In this document: positions 6,696 through 14,028 of the stretch, piece after piece
How positions within the stretch are numbered: the first letter of the stretch is position 1
How the letters are laid out: each line of letters starts with the position of its first letter
NCBI GenBank assembly: GCA_964549115.1
Contig: CAZJTX010000015.1
Span: 1 to 17,750, forward strand
DNA: 17,750 bases
Source: CAKOSP01 sp964549115
Lineage (GTDB): Bacteria; Bacillota_I; Bacilli_A; RF39; UBA660
Reading direction: 5' to 3'
Notes under the pieces: generated by a model
Told to the model about the DNA's origin: nothing
What the model saw: only the letters and a program-made list of their open reading frames with translations
Databases searched by the model: none
Made by a program: the position numbers and the translations under genes

Positions 6696-7712
6696 CTATT
6701 TTATAAACATCGCGTCCCCAAATGAGAAAAATCTATAATTATTTTTTATTGCAAAATTATATGCTTTTTTAATATGTTCTAGCGATGATAAAGCACTAAC
6801 TAACATTAATAAAGAGCTTTTGGGTAAATGAAAATTAGTAATAAGTCCATCAATAGCATTAAATTTATAACCAGGATAAATAAAGATATTTGTATTACCA
6901 TTTGTTGATATAAATTTATTGTTTTTATAAACTGATTCTAAAACTCTGCAAGTAGTAGTACCGACAGCGTATATTTTATTATTATTTAATTTAGCATGAT
7001 TTAATTTACTTGCAACATCATCACCAATTTCAAAATATTCACTATGCATCTTATGTTTAGTAATATCTTCTTCTATTACAGGTTTAAATGTACCTATTCC
7101 AACATGTAATGTTACATACAATATTTGAACTCCTTTTTCTTTTAATTTATTTAATAATTCATTAGTAAAATGCAGCCCCGCTGTTGGAGCGGCTACTGAT
7201 CCTAATTCCTTAGCATAAACAGTTTGATATTTATTATCATCATCTAATTTTTCAGTTATATAAGGAGGAAGTGGGACTTCTCCATATTTATTTATATTAT
7301 CTATAAAATCACCTTCATAAACAAATTCTACTTCTATAAAATTATCTTTTTTACTCTTAATAATACATTTAAAATCATTTGAAAACGAAACTACATCTCC
7401 TATATTTAATCTTTTTAAAGGTTTTCCTAAACACTTCCAAGTATTATCTTTTATATTATTTAATAAAAATATTTCAATCTTAGCATTAGTAACTTCTTTA
7501 AATCCGTTTAATCTGGCTGGTAATACTTTGGTATTATTTAACACTAAAACATCACCATTATTAAAATAATTAATAATATTACTAAATATATCCTCAGATA
7601 AATCACCATTTAATTTATCCATTAAAAGAAGTTTAGAATCACTTCTTTTATCCATTGGACTCTGGGCTATTAATTCTTTTGGTAAATTATAATCAAAATT
7701 ATTTATATTCAT
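6696..7712 (-). CDS. queA: S-adenosylmethionine:tRNA ribosyltransferase-isomerase
   Basis: QueA transfers and rearranges the ribosyl group of SAM onto preQ1-tRNA to give epoxyqueuosine. The 338-aa protein starts with the family beginning MNINNFDYNLPKELIAQ and has NNTKVLPARL (59-68), GEVPLPPYI (144-152), the hallmark GSVAAPTAGLHFT (171-183) and HVGIGTF (203-209). An ATG 24 bases upstream (7736) gives eight extra residues not found in the family and has no ribosome site, and the likely promoter lies across it, so 7712 is chosen. The 5' leader would be about 8 bases (GTGATGAA), carrying only a partial Shine-Dalgarno. The gene diverges from the dCMP deaminase and leads the queA-tgt-membrane protein-PfkB-like-Smr transcript. 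Confidence 0.96.
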   Translation of the reverse strand: MNINNFDYNLPKELIAQSPMDKRSDSKLLLMDKLNGDLSEDIFSNIINYFNNGDVLVLNNTKVLPARLNGFKEVTNAKIEIFLLNNIKDNTWKCLGKPLKRLNIGDVVSFSNDFKCIIKSKKDNFIEVEFVYEGDFIDNINKYGEVPLPPYITEKLDDDNKYQTVYAKELGSVAAPTAGLHFTNELLNKLKEKGVQILYVTLHVGIGTFKPVIEEDITKHKMHSEYFEIGDDVASKLNHAKLNNNKIYAVGTTTCRVLESVYKNNKFISTNGNTNIFIYPGYKFNAIDGLITNFHLPKSSLLMLVSALSSLEHIKKAYNFAIKNNYRFFSFGDAMFIK

Positions 7713-7726
7713 TTCATCACTTTTTA

Positions 7727-7735
7727 ATAATAACA
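7727..7735 (-). promoter_or_regulatory. Extended -10 promoter of queA
   Basis: The minus strand reads TGTTATTAT, a TGn plus five of six TATAAT bases. Transcription would start near 7720, about 8 bases before the ATG. There is no -35 match; the -35 position (7750-7755) is the -10 hexamer of the opposing promoter. Confidence 0.5.
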
Positions 7736-7746
7736 TATTTTTATTA

Positions 7747-7755
7747 TGATATACT
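7747..7755 (+). promoter_or_regulatory. Extended -10 promoter of the dCMP deaminase gene
   Basis: The plus strand reads TGATATACT, a TGn plus TATACT. Transcription would start near 7762 with a leader of about 10 bases that begins with the ribosome site AGGTGAT. The -35 position (7727-7732) coincides with the -10 of queA on the other strand. Confidence 0.5.
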
Positions 7756-7771
7756 TATTTTAGGTGATATT

Positions 7772-8290
7772 ATGAGTAAAATATTAAACAAACAGAGAAA
7801 AGATTATTTAAGTTGGGACGATTATTTTATGACAATTGCTATGTTATCTGCATTAAGAAGTAAAGATCCTTCTACTCAAGTTGGAGCGTGTATTGTTGGG
7901 TGTGATAACCGAATATTATCTATTGGATATAATGGCACTCCTAATAATTTCCCAGATGAAGAATTTCCTTGGGATAGAGAAGGAGATACTCTAAATACCA
8001 AGTACCCATATGTTTGTCATGCTGAGTTAAATGCTATTTTAAATTACAGAGGAAGTAGAAAAGATTTAGAGGACGCTAAAATATATGTTGATTTATTTCC
8101 TTGTAATGAATGCGCTAAAATTATATCTCAATCAGGTATTTGTGAAGTAATATATTTATCTGATAAATATAAGGATACAGATAGTGTTAAAGCTTCTAAG
8201 TTTTTATTTGATAAAGTTGGAATTAAATATAAACAAATAAAAATTGATGATAAAGTTAAATCATCAATTATAAATAATTTATTTAAGTAA
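7772..8290 (+). CDS. dCMP deaminase (ComEB-type)
   Basis: A 172-aa zinc-dependent deaminase converting dCMP to dUMP, the substrate of thymidylate synthase. Seen: DPSTQVGACIV (32-42), GYNGTP (52-57), the zinc and proton-shuttle motif CHAELNAIL with His83 and Glu85, and PCNEC with zinc ligands Cys111 and Cys114. These are the signature residues of deoxycytidylate deaminases, known as ComEB in Firmicutes competence loci; no competence gene is near here. The ATG at 7772 has AGGTGAT at 7762-7768; the longer open frame upstream runs through the queA promoter. It is the only plus-strand gene in the window, divergent from queA and ending three bases from the tmk stop. With tmk it serves dTTP synthesis. 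Confidence 0.95.
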   Translation: MSKILNKQRKDYLSWDDYFMTIAMLSALRSKDPSTQVGACIVGCDNRILSIGYNGTPNNFPDEEFPWDREGDTLNTKYPYVCHAELNAILNYRGSRKDLEDAKIYVDLFPCNECAKIISQSGICEVIYLSDKYKDTDSVKASKFLFDKVGIKYKQIKIDDKVKSSIINNLFK

Positions 8291-8293
8291 GTT

Positions 8294-8995
8294 TTATAAT
8301 CTCTTAGATGGAGATTTATATATTTCCTTAAAAACTTCTCCAAACAAACTATCGTTAATTTCTTCGATAGTTTTAATTTGACCATTTTCAACACAATTGA
8401 TTGTTACAAAATTATACATAGTAGCTAATTCTAAATAAGCTTTTTCAGAGTTAAGTAAATATTTAACATCGCTTTCATGTTGATCCGCTGATTCTTTTCT
8501 TCCTTTTTTTAAAATTTCTGTATATTCTTGTGGCATATATAGAAAAAACACTCTATCTGGTCTAGGTAACTCAAATATTTCATATTCTAATAAATCTAAT
8601 CTCCAATATAAATCTTCTCTTTTAACTTTATTAAATATTTTACCACCTTGATGAGCCATATTAGATTCTACATATCTATCTAATATAACCGTGTATCCTT
8701 TTTCTAGTTTTTCATTTATTTTATCAATATTGTATTTTCTATCTGCAGTAAAATAAGCACTAGCCACCAAAGGATCCACATTAGAAGCCCCTTCGTCAAA
8801 CCAACCTTTACCTATATGTTTTTTACCCAAGTATGGTCCACCTATTATTTTACCAGTAGGAGTATCGTACATTGGAAAAGAATCTTTATATACTAAACAC
8901 CCTACTCCTTCTAATTTTTCTTTTAATAAATTACTTTGTGTTTCTTTACCAGAACAATCTGTTCCTTCTATAACAATTAATTTTCCTCTACTCAT
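8294..8995 (-). CDS. tmk: Thymidylate kinase (dTMP kinase), longer form
   Basis: Tmk phosphorylates dTMP to dTDP. The 233-aa protein has the P-loop GTDCSGKET (11-19), FPMYDTPTG, DRYVESNMAHQGGK with the DR(Y) substrate motif, RPDRVFFLYM and a lid with KKGRKESADQHESD. The REPGGT motif of E. coli-type Tmk is absent; FPMYDTPTGKIIGGPYLG stands there, as in a form found in Clostridia and relatives that is nearer in pattern to the eukaryotic enzyme. The ATG at 8995 is preferred to the TTG one codon earlier; GGGGGA lies 7 to 8 bases upstream. The gene overlaps the end of ruvB by 8 bases. It ends three bases from the converging dCMP deaminase gene, and I see no strong terminator between them. Confidence 0.93.
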   Translation of the reverse strand: MSRGKLIVIEGTDCSGKETQSNLLKEKLEGVGCLVYKDSFPMYDTPTGKIIGGPYLGKKHIGKGWFDEGASNVDPLVASAYFTADRKYNIDKINEKLEKGYTVILDRYVESNMAHQGGKIFNKVKREDLYWRLDLLEYEIFELPRPDRVFFLYMPQEYTEILKKGRKESADQHESDVKYLLNSEKAYLELATMYNFVTINCVENGQIKTIEEINDSLFGEVFKEIYKSPSKRL

Positions 8996-9980
8996 CAAAT
9001 AATCCCCCTGACTTAGATATATCTAAATGTTTATAAGCTTTATTGGTTACTATTCTTCCCCTACTTGTTCTTTTTATAAAACCTTCTTGTAATAAAAATG
9101 GTTCTACTACATCTTCTATTGTCGTTACTTCTTCTCCTATTGCAGTTGAAATAGTTTCTATACCAACCGGACCACCATTAAATTTATTAATTAATGTTTC
9201 TAAATATTCTCTGTCTAAATTATCTAAACCTAGTGTATCCACATTTAATCTTTTTAAAGATTCCTCGGTTATTTTCAAATCTACTTTTCCAGTTCCTATA
9301 ACTAATGCAAAATCACTAACTCTTTTAAATAATCTATTAGCTACTCTTGGTGTTTTTCTACTTCTTTTAGCTATTTCCATCGCTGCGGCATCTTCTATAT
9401 TCATATTTAATACTTTACTTGTTCTTTTAACAATCTTTTTTAACTCACTATTAGTATAATATTCAAGTTTGTTTATAATTCCAAATCTATCTCTTAGTGG
9501 ACTTGTTAAATCTCCCGCTCTGGTGGTGGCTCCCACTAATGTAAATGGTGGAATACTCATTTTAACGCTTTTACTTTTACCATCCCCACCAATAATTAAA
9601 TCTATATAAAAATCTTCCATAGCAGGATATAATATTTCTTCTATATATGATGGCATTCTATGAATTTCATCTATAAACAAAACATCACCTGGTTCTAATG
9701 TTGATAATATCGCTGCTAAATCTCCTGCTTTTTCTATTGTGGGACCACTTGCTGTTCTAATATTACTTCCAAGTTCTCTAGCTATAATATGAGCCAAAGT
9801 AGTTTTACCAAGTCCTGGTGGACCATATAATAAAACATGATCCAGTGATTCATTTCTCATCTTAGCGGCTTTTATAAATACCTCTAAGTTTTCTTTTATT
9901 TCTTTTTGTCCAACATACTCATCCAATACTGCAGGACGAATTGATTGTTCAAACACATCATCATTATTTTCATTTATCAT
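8988..9980 (-). CDS. ruvB: Holliday junction branch migration helicase RuvB
   Basis: RuvB is the AAA+ motor that, loaded by RuvA, drives branch migration of Holliday junctions. The 330-aa protein starts with the family region SIRPAVLDEYVGQ and has Walker A GPPGLGKT (53-60), Walker B FIDEIH with Asp104 and Glu105, sensor 1 GATTRAG (150-156), the arginine finger region LRDRFG (162-167), and a C-terminal winged helix with GGPVGIETI and the usual FIKRTSRGR end. The start codon follows the HAD stop with no space (TAAATG), with GAGGG upstream in that gene. RuvA is two genes upstream; RuvC is absent from the window, as in many Firmicutes, which use RecU. Confidence 0.98.
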   Translation of the reverse strand: MINENNDDVFEQSIRPAVLDEYVGQKEIKENLEVFIKAAKMRNESLDHVLLYGPPGLGKTTLAHIIARELGSNIRTASGPTIEKAGDLAAILSTLEPGDVLFIDEIHRMPSYIEEILYPAMEDFYIDLIIGGDGKSKSVKMSIPPFTLVGATTRAGDLTSPLRDRFGIINKLEYYTNSELKKIVKRTSKVLNMNIEDAAAMEIAKRSRKTPRVANRLFKRVSDFALVIGTGKVDLKITEESLKRLNVDTLGLDNLDREYLETLINKFNGGPVGIETISTAIGEEVTTIEDVVEPFLLQEGFIKRTSRGRIVTNKAYKHLDISKSGGLFDE

Positions 9981-10508
9981 TTAAAAACCCTCTTCTTTTA
10001 TTATTTCAAATAATTCATCCCAATTATAAACTGTTCTAAATCTAGGATCTTTGTTACCCCCAAATTTAATACCCTTTACTCCATGTTGTTCACAATTAAT
10101 TAAATTTGAAATGTGATCATCTACAAATAACAAAACATTTTCCAAAGCACAAACTTCTCCTTTATTTAAAGCATTAAAATGTAGAGCATGATATTTCAAA
10201 TTATGTCTTTTCAAATATTCTTTTGTAATATCATATACCTCATCAGGTTCTCCGTGCCCTCTTCTAGTTATAATAACTACCCTGTGATTTTTTGAATGTA
10301 AATAATCAAATACTTCTTTTACTTTATCCATTAAAGGAACATTTTTAAATAATTCCAGCAAGTATATATCCAAAAATTTCTTTCTATCTCTTTCCGGCAT
10401 TTCAGTATAACTATCCCCTTCAAGTTTATCAGGATAGTCTTTATAAAATTCATTTATCATAACTGAACTATGTACTAATGTATTATCTATATCAAAACCT
10501 ATTGTCAT
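9981..10508 (-). CDS. HAD-superfamily phosphatase, 5'-nucleotidase (NT5C/YqfW)-like
   Basis: A 175-aa soluble HAD hydrolase. Seen: motif I GFDIDNTLV with nucleophile Asp6 and acid Asp8, motif II Thr81 in VVIITRRG, Lys116 in the motif III position, and motif IV LLFVDDHISN with Asp130 and Asp131. The DIDNT start and spacing fit the 5'(3')-deoxyribonucleotidase-like group, so a nucleotide monophosphate is a reasonable substrate guess, not a demonstrated one. It sits between the pilin-like gene and ruvB, directly abutting ruvB. The 49 bases before it hold a TAAAAT hexamer but no convincing promoter; its ribosome site GATGGTG is modest. Lying near tmk and dCMP deaminase, it could act in nucleotide pool control (inference). 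Confidence 0.82.
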   Translation of the reverse strand: MTIGFDIDNTLVHSSVMINEFYKDYPDKLEGDSYTEMPERDRKKFLDIYLLELFKNVPLMDKVKEVFDYLHSKNHRVVIITRRGHGEPDEVYDITKEYLKRHNLKYHALHFNALNKGEVCALENVLLFVDDHISNLINCEQHGVKGIKFGGNKDPRFRTVYNWDELFEIIKEEGF

Positions 10509-10557
10509 GCTGCACCATCTTTCTATTTAACATTTTACACTTATTCGTATTCTTTAA

Positions 10558-11004
10558 TTAAAATTCATTTTGAGGTGGTTGTGGATCTATGTTATATTCA
10601 CCCGAGGTTAAAATCAACTCTGTCTCAATCCTATTGTTCCTTTTATATATGGCTATTTCATCAAAATTCATACTTTTACCCGTAACATCATTTCTCATAC
10701 ACGGCACTCCATTACACTCTTCACTAGATGAAAGATATCCTTCTTCAATTAATTCAGCAACAGAAACAATAATACAGTTTTCAACGGTTTGACCATCAGG
10801 TGTACACGTACTGTTTATAATTGACCATTTATCTTCTCCCATTTTTTCTGCAGCTATTAAAATTAATTCTTGTTTAGCTACTAGTAAATTCTTTTTTGTA
10901 GCATTTGAAACAGATATCGCACCATAAGATGCAAGAGTGGCCACTATACCCACTATTACTATTGTTATCAACAATTCTACTAATGTAAATCCTTTTTCAT
11001 TCAT
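10558..11004 (-). CDS. Type IV pilin-like protein with prepilin leader
   Basis: A 148-aa protein that begins MNEKGFTLVELLITIVIVGIV: a short charged leader, cleavage expected between Gly5 and Phe6, Glu10 at +5 of the mature chain, and a hydrophobic helix to about residue 27. This is the classical type IV prepilin / pseudopilin N-terminus processed by PilD-type peptidase. The soluble domain has four cysteines (in STCTPDG, VENCII, EECNGVPC), enough for two disulfides. The end is acidic and proline-rich. GGAGG overlaps the ruvA stop (TAGGAGG) and lies 5 bases before the ATG, so it is co-transcribed with ruvA. No pilus assembly ATPase, platform protein or prepilin peptidase lies in the window. Whether it builds a pilus, a competence pseudopilus or something else is unknown. 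Confidence 0.88.
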   Translation of the reverse strand: MNEKGFTLVELLITIVIVGIVATLASYGAISVSNATKKNLLVAKQELILIAAEKMGEDKWSIINSTCTPDGQTVENCIIVSVAELIEEGYLSSSEECNGVPCMRNDVTGKSMNFDEIAIYKRNNRIETELILTSGEYNIDPQPPQNEF

Positions 11005-11012
11005 TTTTCCTC

Positions 11013-11567
11013 CTATTTCATTAATAATTTTAAACTTTCTTTAACTTGTTCTTCTATCGATAAAGATTTATCTACTAGACCAACAACTTTTTTTATTTCA
11101 TTTTTCTTATAACCCAAATTTTCTAATACGCTTATTAAATCATCCGTGTGGTCATCTTCTAATTTTTCATAATCTATTTTAATTTTGCCTTTTAAATCTA
11201 ATATAATTTGTTTACCTAACTTTTCTCCAATTTTAGGAAACTTAGTTAGATAAAGTAAATTTTCCCTTTCAATAGCATCTAATATACCCGCCACAGAACC
11301 AGTTGCTAAAAAGGGTAAGGCTGTTTTAGGCCCAATTCCTTTTACACTAGTTAATTTATTAAATAATTCCAATTCTTCAGCACTTTTAAAACCAAATAAA
11401 GAATACTCATCTTCTCTTATATGATTATATAAGAATAGTTTGTATTCTTTACCTATTTCATAACTATATGGGTTGGGTACGTATACTTTATAACCAATTT
11501 TATTATTCTCTACAACTACATAGTTGTCTTTAGTTATTTCTACTATACCGTTTATATAATTGTACAT
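11013..11567 (-). CDS. ruvA: Holliday junction DNA-binding protein RuvA
   Basis: RuvA binds Holliday junctions as a tetramer and recruits RuvB. The 184-aa chain has the N-terminal OB-fold (MYNYINGIVEI), two helix-hairpin-helix motifs (SVKGIGPKTA, 74-83; KFPKIGEKLGKQI, 109-121), an acidic linker (EKLEDDHTDD), and the C-terminal RuvB-contact domain (LISVLENLGYKKNEI, about 144-158). The second hairpin has PKIG where PGIG is usual. TAGGAG lies just before the ATG. It has its own promoter and starts the ruvA-pilin-HAD-ruvB-tmk transcript. Confidence 0.97.
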   Translation of the reverse strand: MYNYINGIVEITKDNYVVVENNKIGYKVYVPNPYSYEIGKEYKLFLYNHIREDEYSLFGFKSAEELELFNKLTSVKGIGPKTALPFLATGSVAGILDAIERENLLYLTKFPKIGEKLGKQIILDLKGKIKIDYEKLEDDHTDDLISVLENLGYKKNEIKKVVGLVDKSLSIEEQVKESLKLLMK

Positions 11568-11584
11568 ATTAGCTCCTAAATATA

Positions 11585-11613
11585 ATTATAATATATATAA
11601 TTTCATTTAGCAA
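11585..11613 (-). promoter_or_regulatory. Sigma-A type promoter of the ruvA operon
   Basis: On the minus strand TTGCTA (11613-11608) is followed after exactly 17 bases by a perfect TATAAT (11590-11585). Transcription would start near 11578, leaving about 10 bases of leader that consist of the ribosome site AGGAGCTAAT. It lies between the stop of the 782-aa gene and ruvA. Confidence 0.7.
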
Positions 11614-11619
11614 TTTACA

Positions 11620-13968
11620 TTATCTTATACGTACTTTTTCTTTGGTTACTGCATTACTAATATTTTCTTTTATTTTAATTAAATTATCTTCAACTTCTTC
11701 TTTGGCTCTTTTGTCATACCATAACATCTTTTGTTCTATTGTATTATCCTCACGTATCGCAATATACCAATCATTATTATATACAACATAAACAAATTGC
11801 TCTAACGCATCTTCCTTTGTTATATCAATATGATTGTCTTGGTCGTTAAAATAACCTACTTTATTCATAACATTTACAACTTCATCTGCTTTATAAGAAT
11901 AACTAGTTGAAAAATCCCAATCTTTTATCGTTTGTCTTGGATCTTGATATTGAATTTCTGGGTCAAAATAATTAATATCTTTTAAATTGAAATCTTTACT
12001 TTGATGAAGTATTACTTGATGAGTCGAATCCACATATAAATCTGGTTCGTTTGGTCTAGGCATCATTTCAATTTCTAATCGTTCCATATCTTCAATATCT
12101 TTTGTATAAGACATACCAATTGTAATTAAATTCAAGGCACTTTCTTTTGGTTCATTTGCCCTAGATATGTCTATAATGTCTTGAGCTGCTTTTTTGTATG
12201 CTTTTAATACATTAACTTTATATTTTAACCGTGATTTTTCAATATTATCAAAACAAAGTACATTGCCATTTCTCCAAACCCATGACTGAGCTATTATTTG
12301 ATCGTCTTCTCTTACCACAAAAACTCTTCCGTTTTTATTTGTAACACCATGTTTTAATGAAGAATGAGATATTCCATTAATGGTAAAACAACAATCTGTT
12401 AAATCCCCTACAATTAATTGCTCTGGGTCATTTAAATCTAACATTTCATATTCAAAGTTTTCATGATGACCATATACTTTGGGAATTGATGAGGTAGTTC
12501 TTTTTATCATCAAGTTATGTAGTGCAAAAGCCGCTGTTACATTAGCAGGAGTTTCACTTAAAAACTTAAATACTTCTCTAATTTCTTCTCTTGCCGGCAC
12601 TAAACTAATTAAACCTCCTTTTAATATGGTTTTAACTTTATCAAGTGTAACATCTCCGTCTAAGATTTCATAAATTGTATCCCATTCATCAAAAGACTTA
12701 CTAAATAAGATTTCCTTTGGATCTATTTCACCTGAAAATAGTTTTTTTATATTAGCGTTAGGATCTAACGAAGAACCCGCAAACCAAAAATCTAAAAATT
12801 TTAAATGAGATTTATCATATACAGGTTCCGCTTTAAATTTTGGTATTATTATATTATGTGTATATAGTCTGCCGAATATATTTTCTAAAAATTGAAAATC
12901 AACTTCTCCATATACTCCATTTATTATATCTAGCGATTTTTGTACTCCCAAAACTAAATACATTCTTGAAACAACATCTTTTATATAGCTTTCCGATGAA
13001 TCTTCTCCATATTCACTCATTGCTAAATCTACTACTTTATTATAACTTTTCAAATTTATATTATTAATTTGTCTTACAGTTAACCTTGAAAGTTCAAAAG
13101 ATCTTACTCTATTAAAAGAACAAATATCCGAATCATAATAACCTGCTACAAACATACGTGTTTTACTATAAAAATCAAAGAATTCCATTTCTCCATCTTC
13201 TAATTTTTTTATTATGCCTTTCATGGTCGTATCATCTCTACGTCTATAATTATCGTCATGATTAAATCTAATCTTTTCTGCTTCGAAGTTATTTTTAGTA
13301 ACCTCATATATAATAGAAAGTATTTTATCATATCTTTCTTTGTTGCCTACTCCTTTTTTTTGCAATTCCACTTCAACACCCAATAAAAACATTAAATCAT
13401 GAAGATTATCATCATCATACCTTGGCGTAAAATACATATCTGAACCATATAACAATTCATTGAAAAAAGGAAGTAAAGACTCAAGCTTTTCATTTAATTC
13501 TTCTTCTTTTATAACATATATTATATTATGAAATTGTCTTCTCATTGACCAATTTTCAGTGAAGAAATCCATCCAATTATCACTAACTTTTAAATGTTCT
13601 CTCCATTCGTGTCCCAAAATATTAATAACAGTTGGTTTTGTTTCCTCTTCTTCTTTAATTGATAAATCAAACATAAGTGAAAGCATATCCTTATTAATTT
13701 CCTTTTTTAAATCTGGTTCGTCTAAAGATTTTATAAGCAACATGGATATTGTTTTAATCGTTTTGTTTTGCTTAGTTTGATTTTTACTCTTTAAATCAAA
13801 ATTCATCTTTATTAAAATACTAGTTTTACTTTTAGATGGAGCACTATATATATAATCAAGTATTAAATCATCACAAAGCAATGTATTATATATACCAAAT
13901 TCCCTTAAGAAAACTCCTTTTTCTAAAAACTTAAAAACTGATAGTTTAATTTTATCCTTTAATGTCAT
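11620..13968 (-). CDS. Large protein of unknown function (782 aa)
   Basis: I cannot assign a function. There is no signal peptide or membrane segment, so it is probably cytoplasmic. Residues 1-490 are rich in charged amphipathic helices with no recognisable catalytic motif. A distinctive block follows at about 495-577: SIPKVYG, DPEQLIVGDLTDCC with Cys526 and Cys527, a glycine-poor strand region, then IIAQSWVWRNGN (558-569) and LCFDNIE (571-577), a helix (580-603) and another strand (LNLITIG). This strand-helix-strand order recalls a GNAT-like acyltransferase fold, but the acetyl-CoA loop (R/Q-x-x-G-x-G/A) is not visible, so this is only a hypothesis. The C-terminus ends in a basic helix. A near-consensus promoter and AAGGGGGAA before the ATG suggest good expression. 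It lies between priA and ruvA, on a transcript start of its own. Base composition is like its neighbours. Confidence 0.85.
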   Translation of the reverse strand: MTLKDKIKLSVFKFLEKGVFLREFGIYNTLLCDDLILDYIYSAPSKSKTSILIKMNFDLKSKNQTKQNKTIKTISMLLIKSLDEPDLKKEINKDMLSLMFDLSIKEEEETKPTVINILGHEWREHLKVSDNWMDFFTENWSMRRQFHNIIYVIKEEELNEKLESLLPFFNELLYGSDMYFTPRYDDDNLHDLMFLLGVEVELQKKGVGNKERYDKILSIIYEVTKNNFEAEKIRFNHDDNYRRRDDTTMKGIIKKLEDGEMEFFDFYSKTRMFVAGYYDSDICSFNRVRSFELSRLTVRQINNINLKSYNKVVDLAMSEYGEDSSESYIKDVVSRMYLVLGVQKSLDIINGVYGEVDFQFLENIFGRLYTHNIIIPKFKAEPVYDKSHLKFLDFWFAGSSLDPNANIKKLFSGEIDPKEILFSKSFDEWDTIYEILDGDVTLDKVKTILKGGLISLVPAREEIREVFKFLSETPANVTAAFALHNLMIKRTTSSIPKVYGHHENFEYEMLDLNDPEQLIVGDLTDCCFTINGISHSSLKHGVTNKNGRVFVVREDDQIIAQSWVWRNGNVLCFDNIEKSRLKYKVNVLKAYKKAAQDIIDISRANEPKESALNLITIGMSYTKDIEDMERLEIEMMPRPNEPDLYVDSTHQVILHQSKDFNLKDINYFDPEIQYQDPRQTIKDWDFSTSYSYKADEVVNVMNKVGYFNDQDNHIDITKEDALEQFVYVVYNNDWYIAIREDNTIEQKMLWYDKRAKEEVEDNLIKIKENISNAVTKEKVRIR

Positions 13969-13997
13969 GAAAGTTCCCCCTTAAATAAATCAGTTGT

Positions 13998-14026
13998 ATT
14001 ATACACAAAAGTATCAATTTTGTCTA
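13998..14026 (-). promoter_or_regulatory. Sigma-A type promoter of the 782-aa protein gene
   Basis: On the minus strand TAGACA (14026-14021, five of six -35 bases) and a perfect TATAAT (14003-13998) are separated by exactly 17 bases. Transcription would start near 13991 with a leader of about 22 bases carrying AAGGGGGAA. The -35 begins just after the priA stop codon. It is the best match to the sigma-A consensus in the window. Confidence 0.75.
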
Positions 14027-14028
14027 TA

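Noticed and set aside
7713..7736. Start of queA at the ATG at 7736
   Set aside because: No ribosome site, eight residues absent from the family, and the likely promoter -10 lies inside this stretch.
8240..8320. Bidirectional terminator between dCMP deaminase and tmk
   Set aside because: Only an AT-only inverted repeat (AAATAA-T-TTATTT) with a one-base loop is present, which is not a credible terminator.
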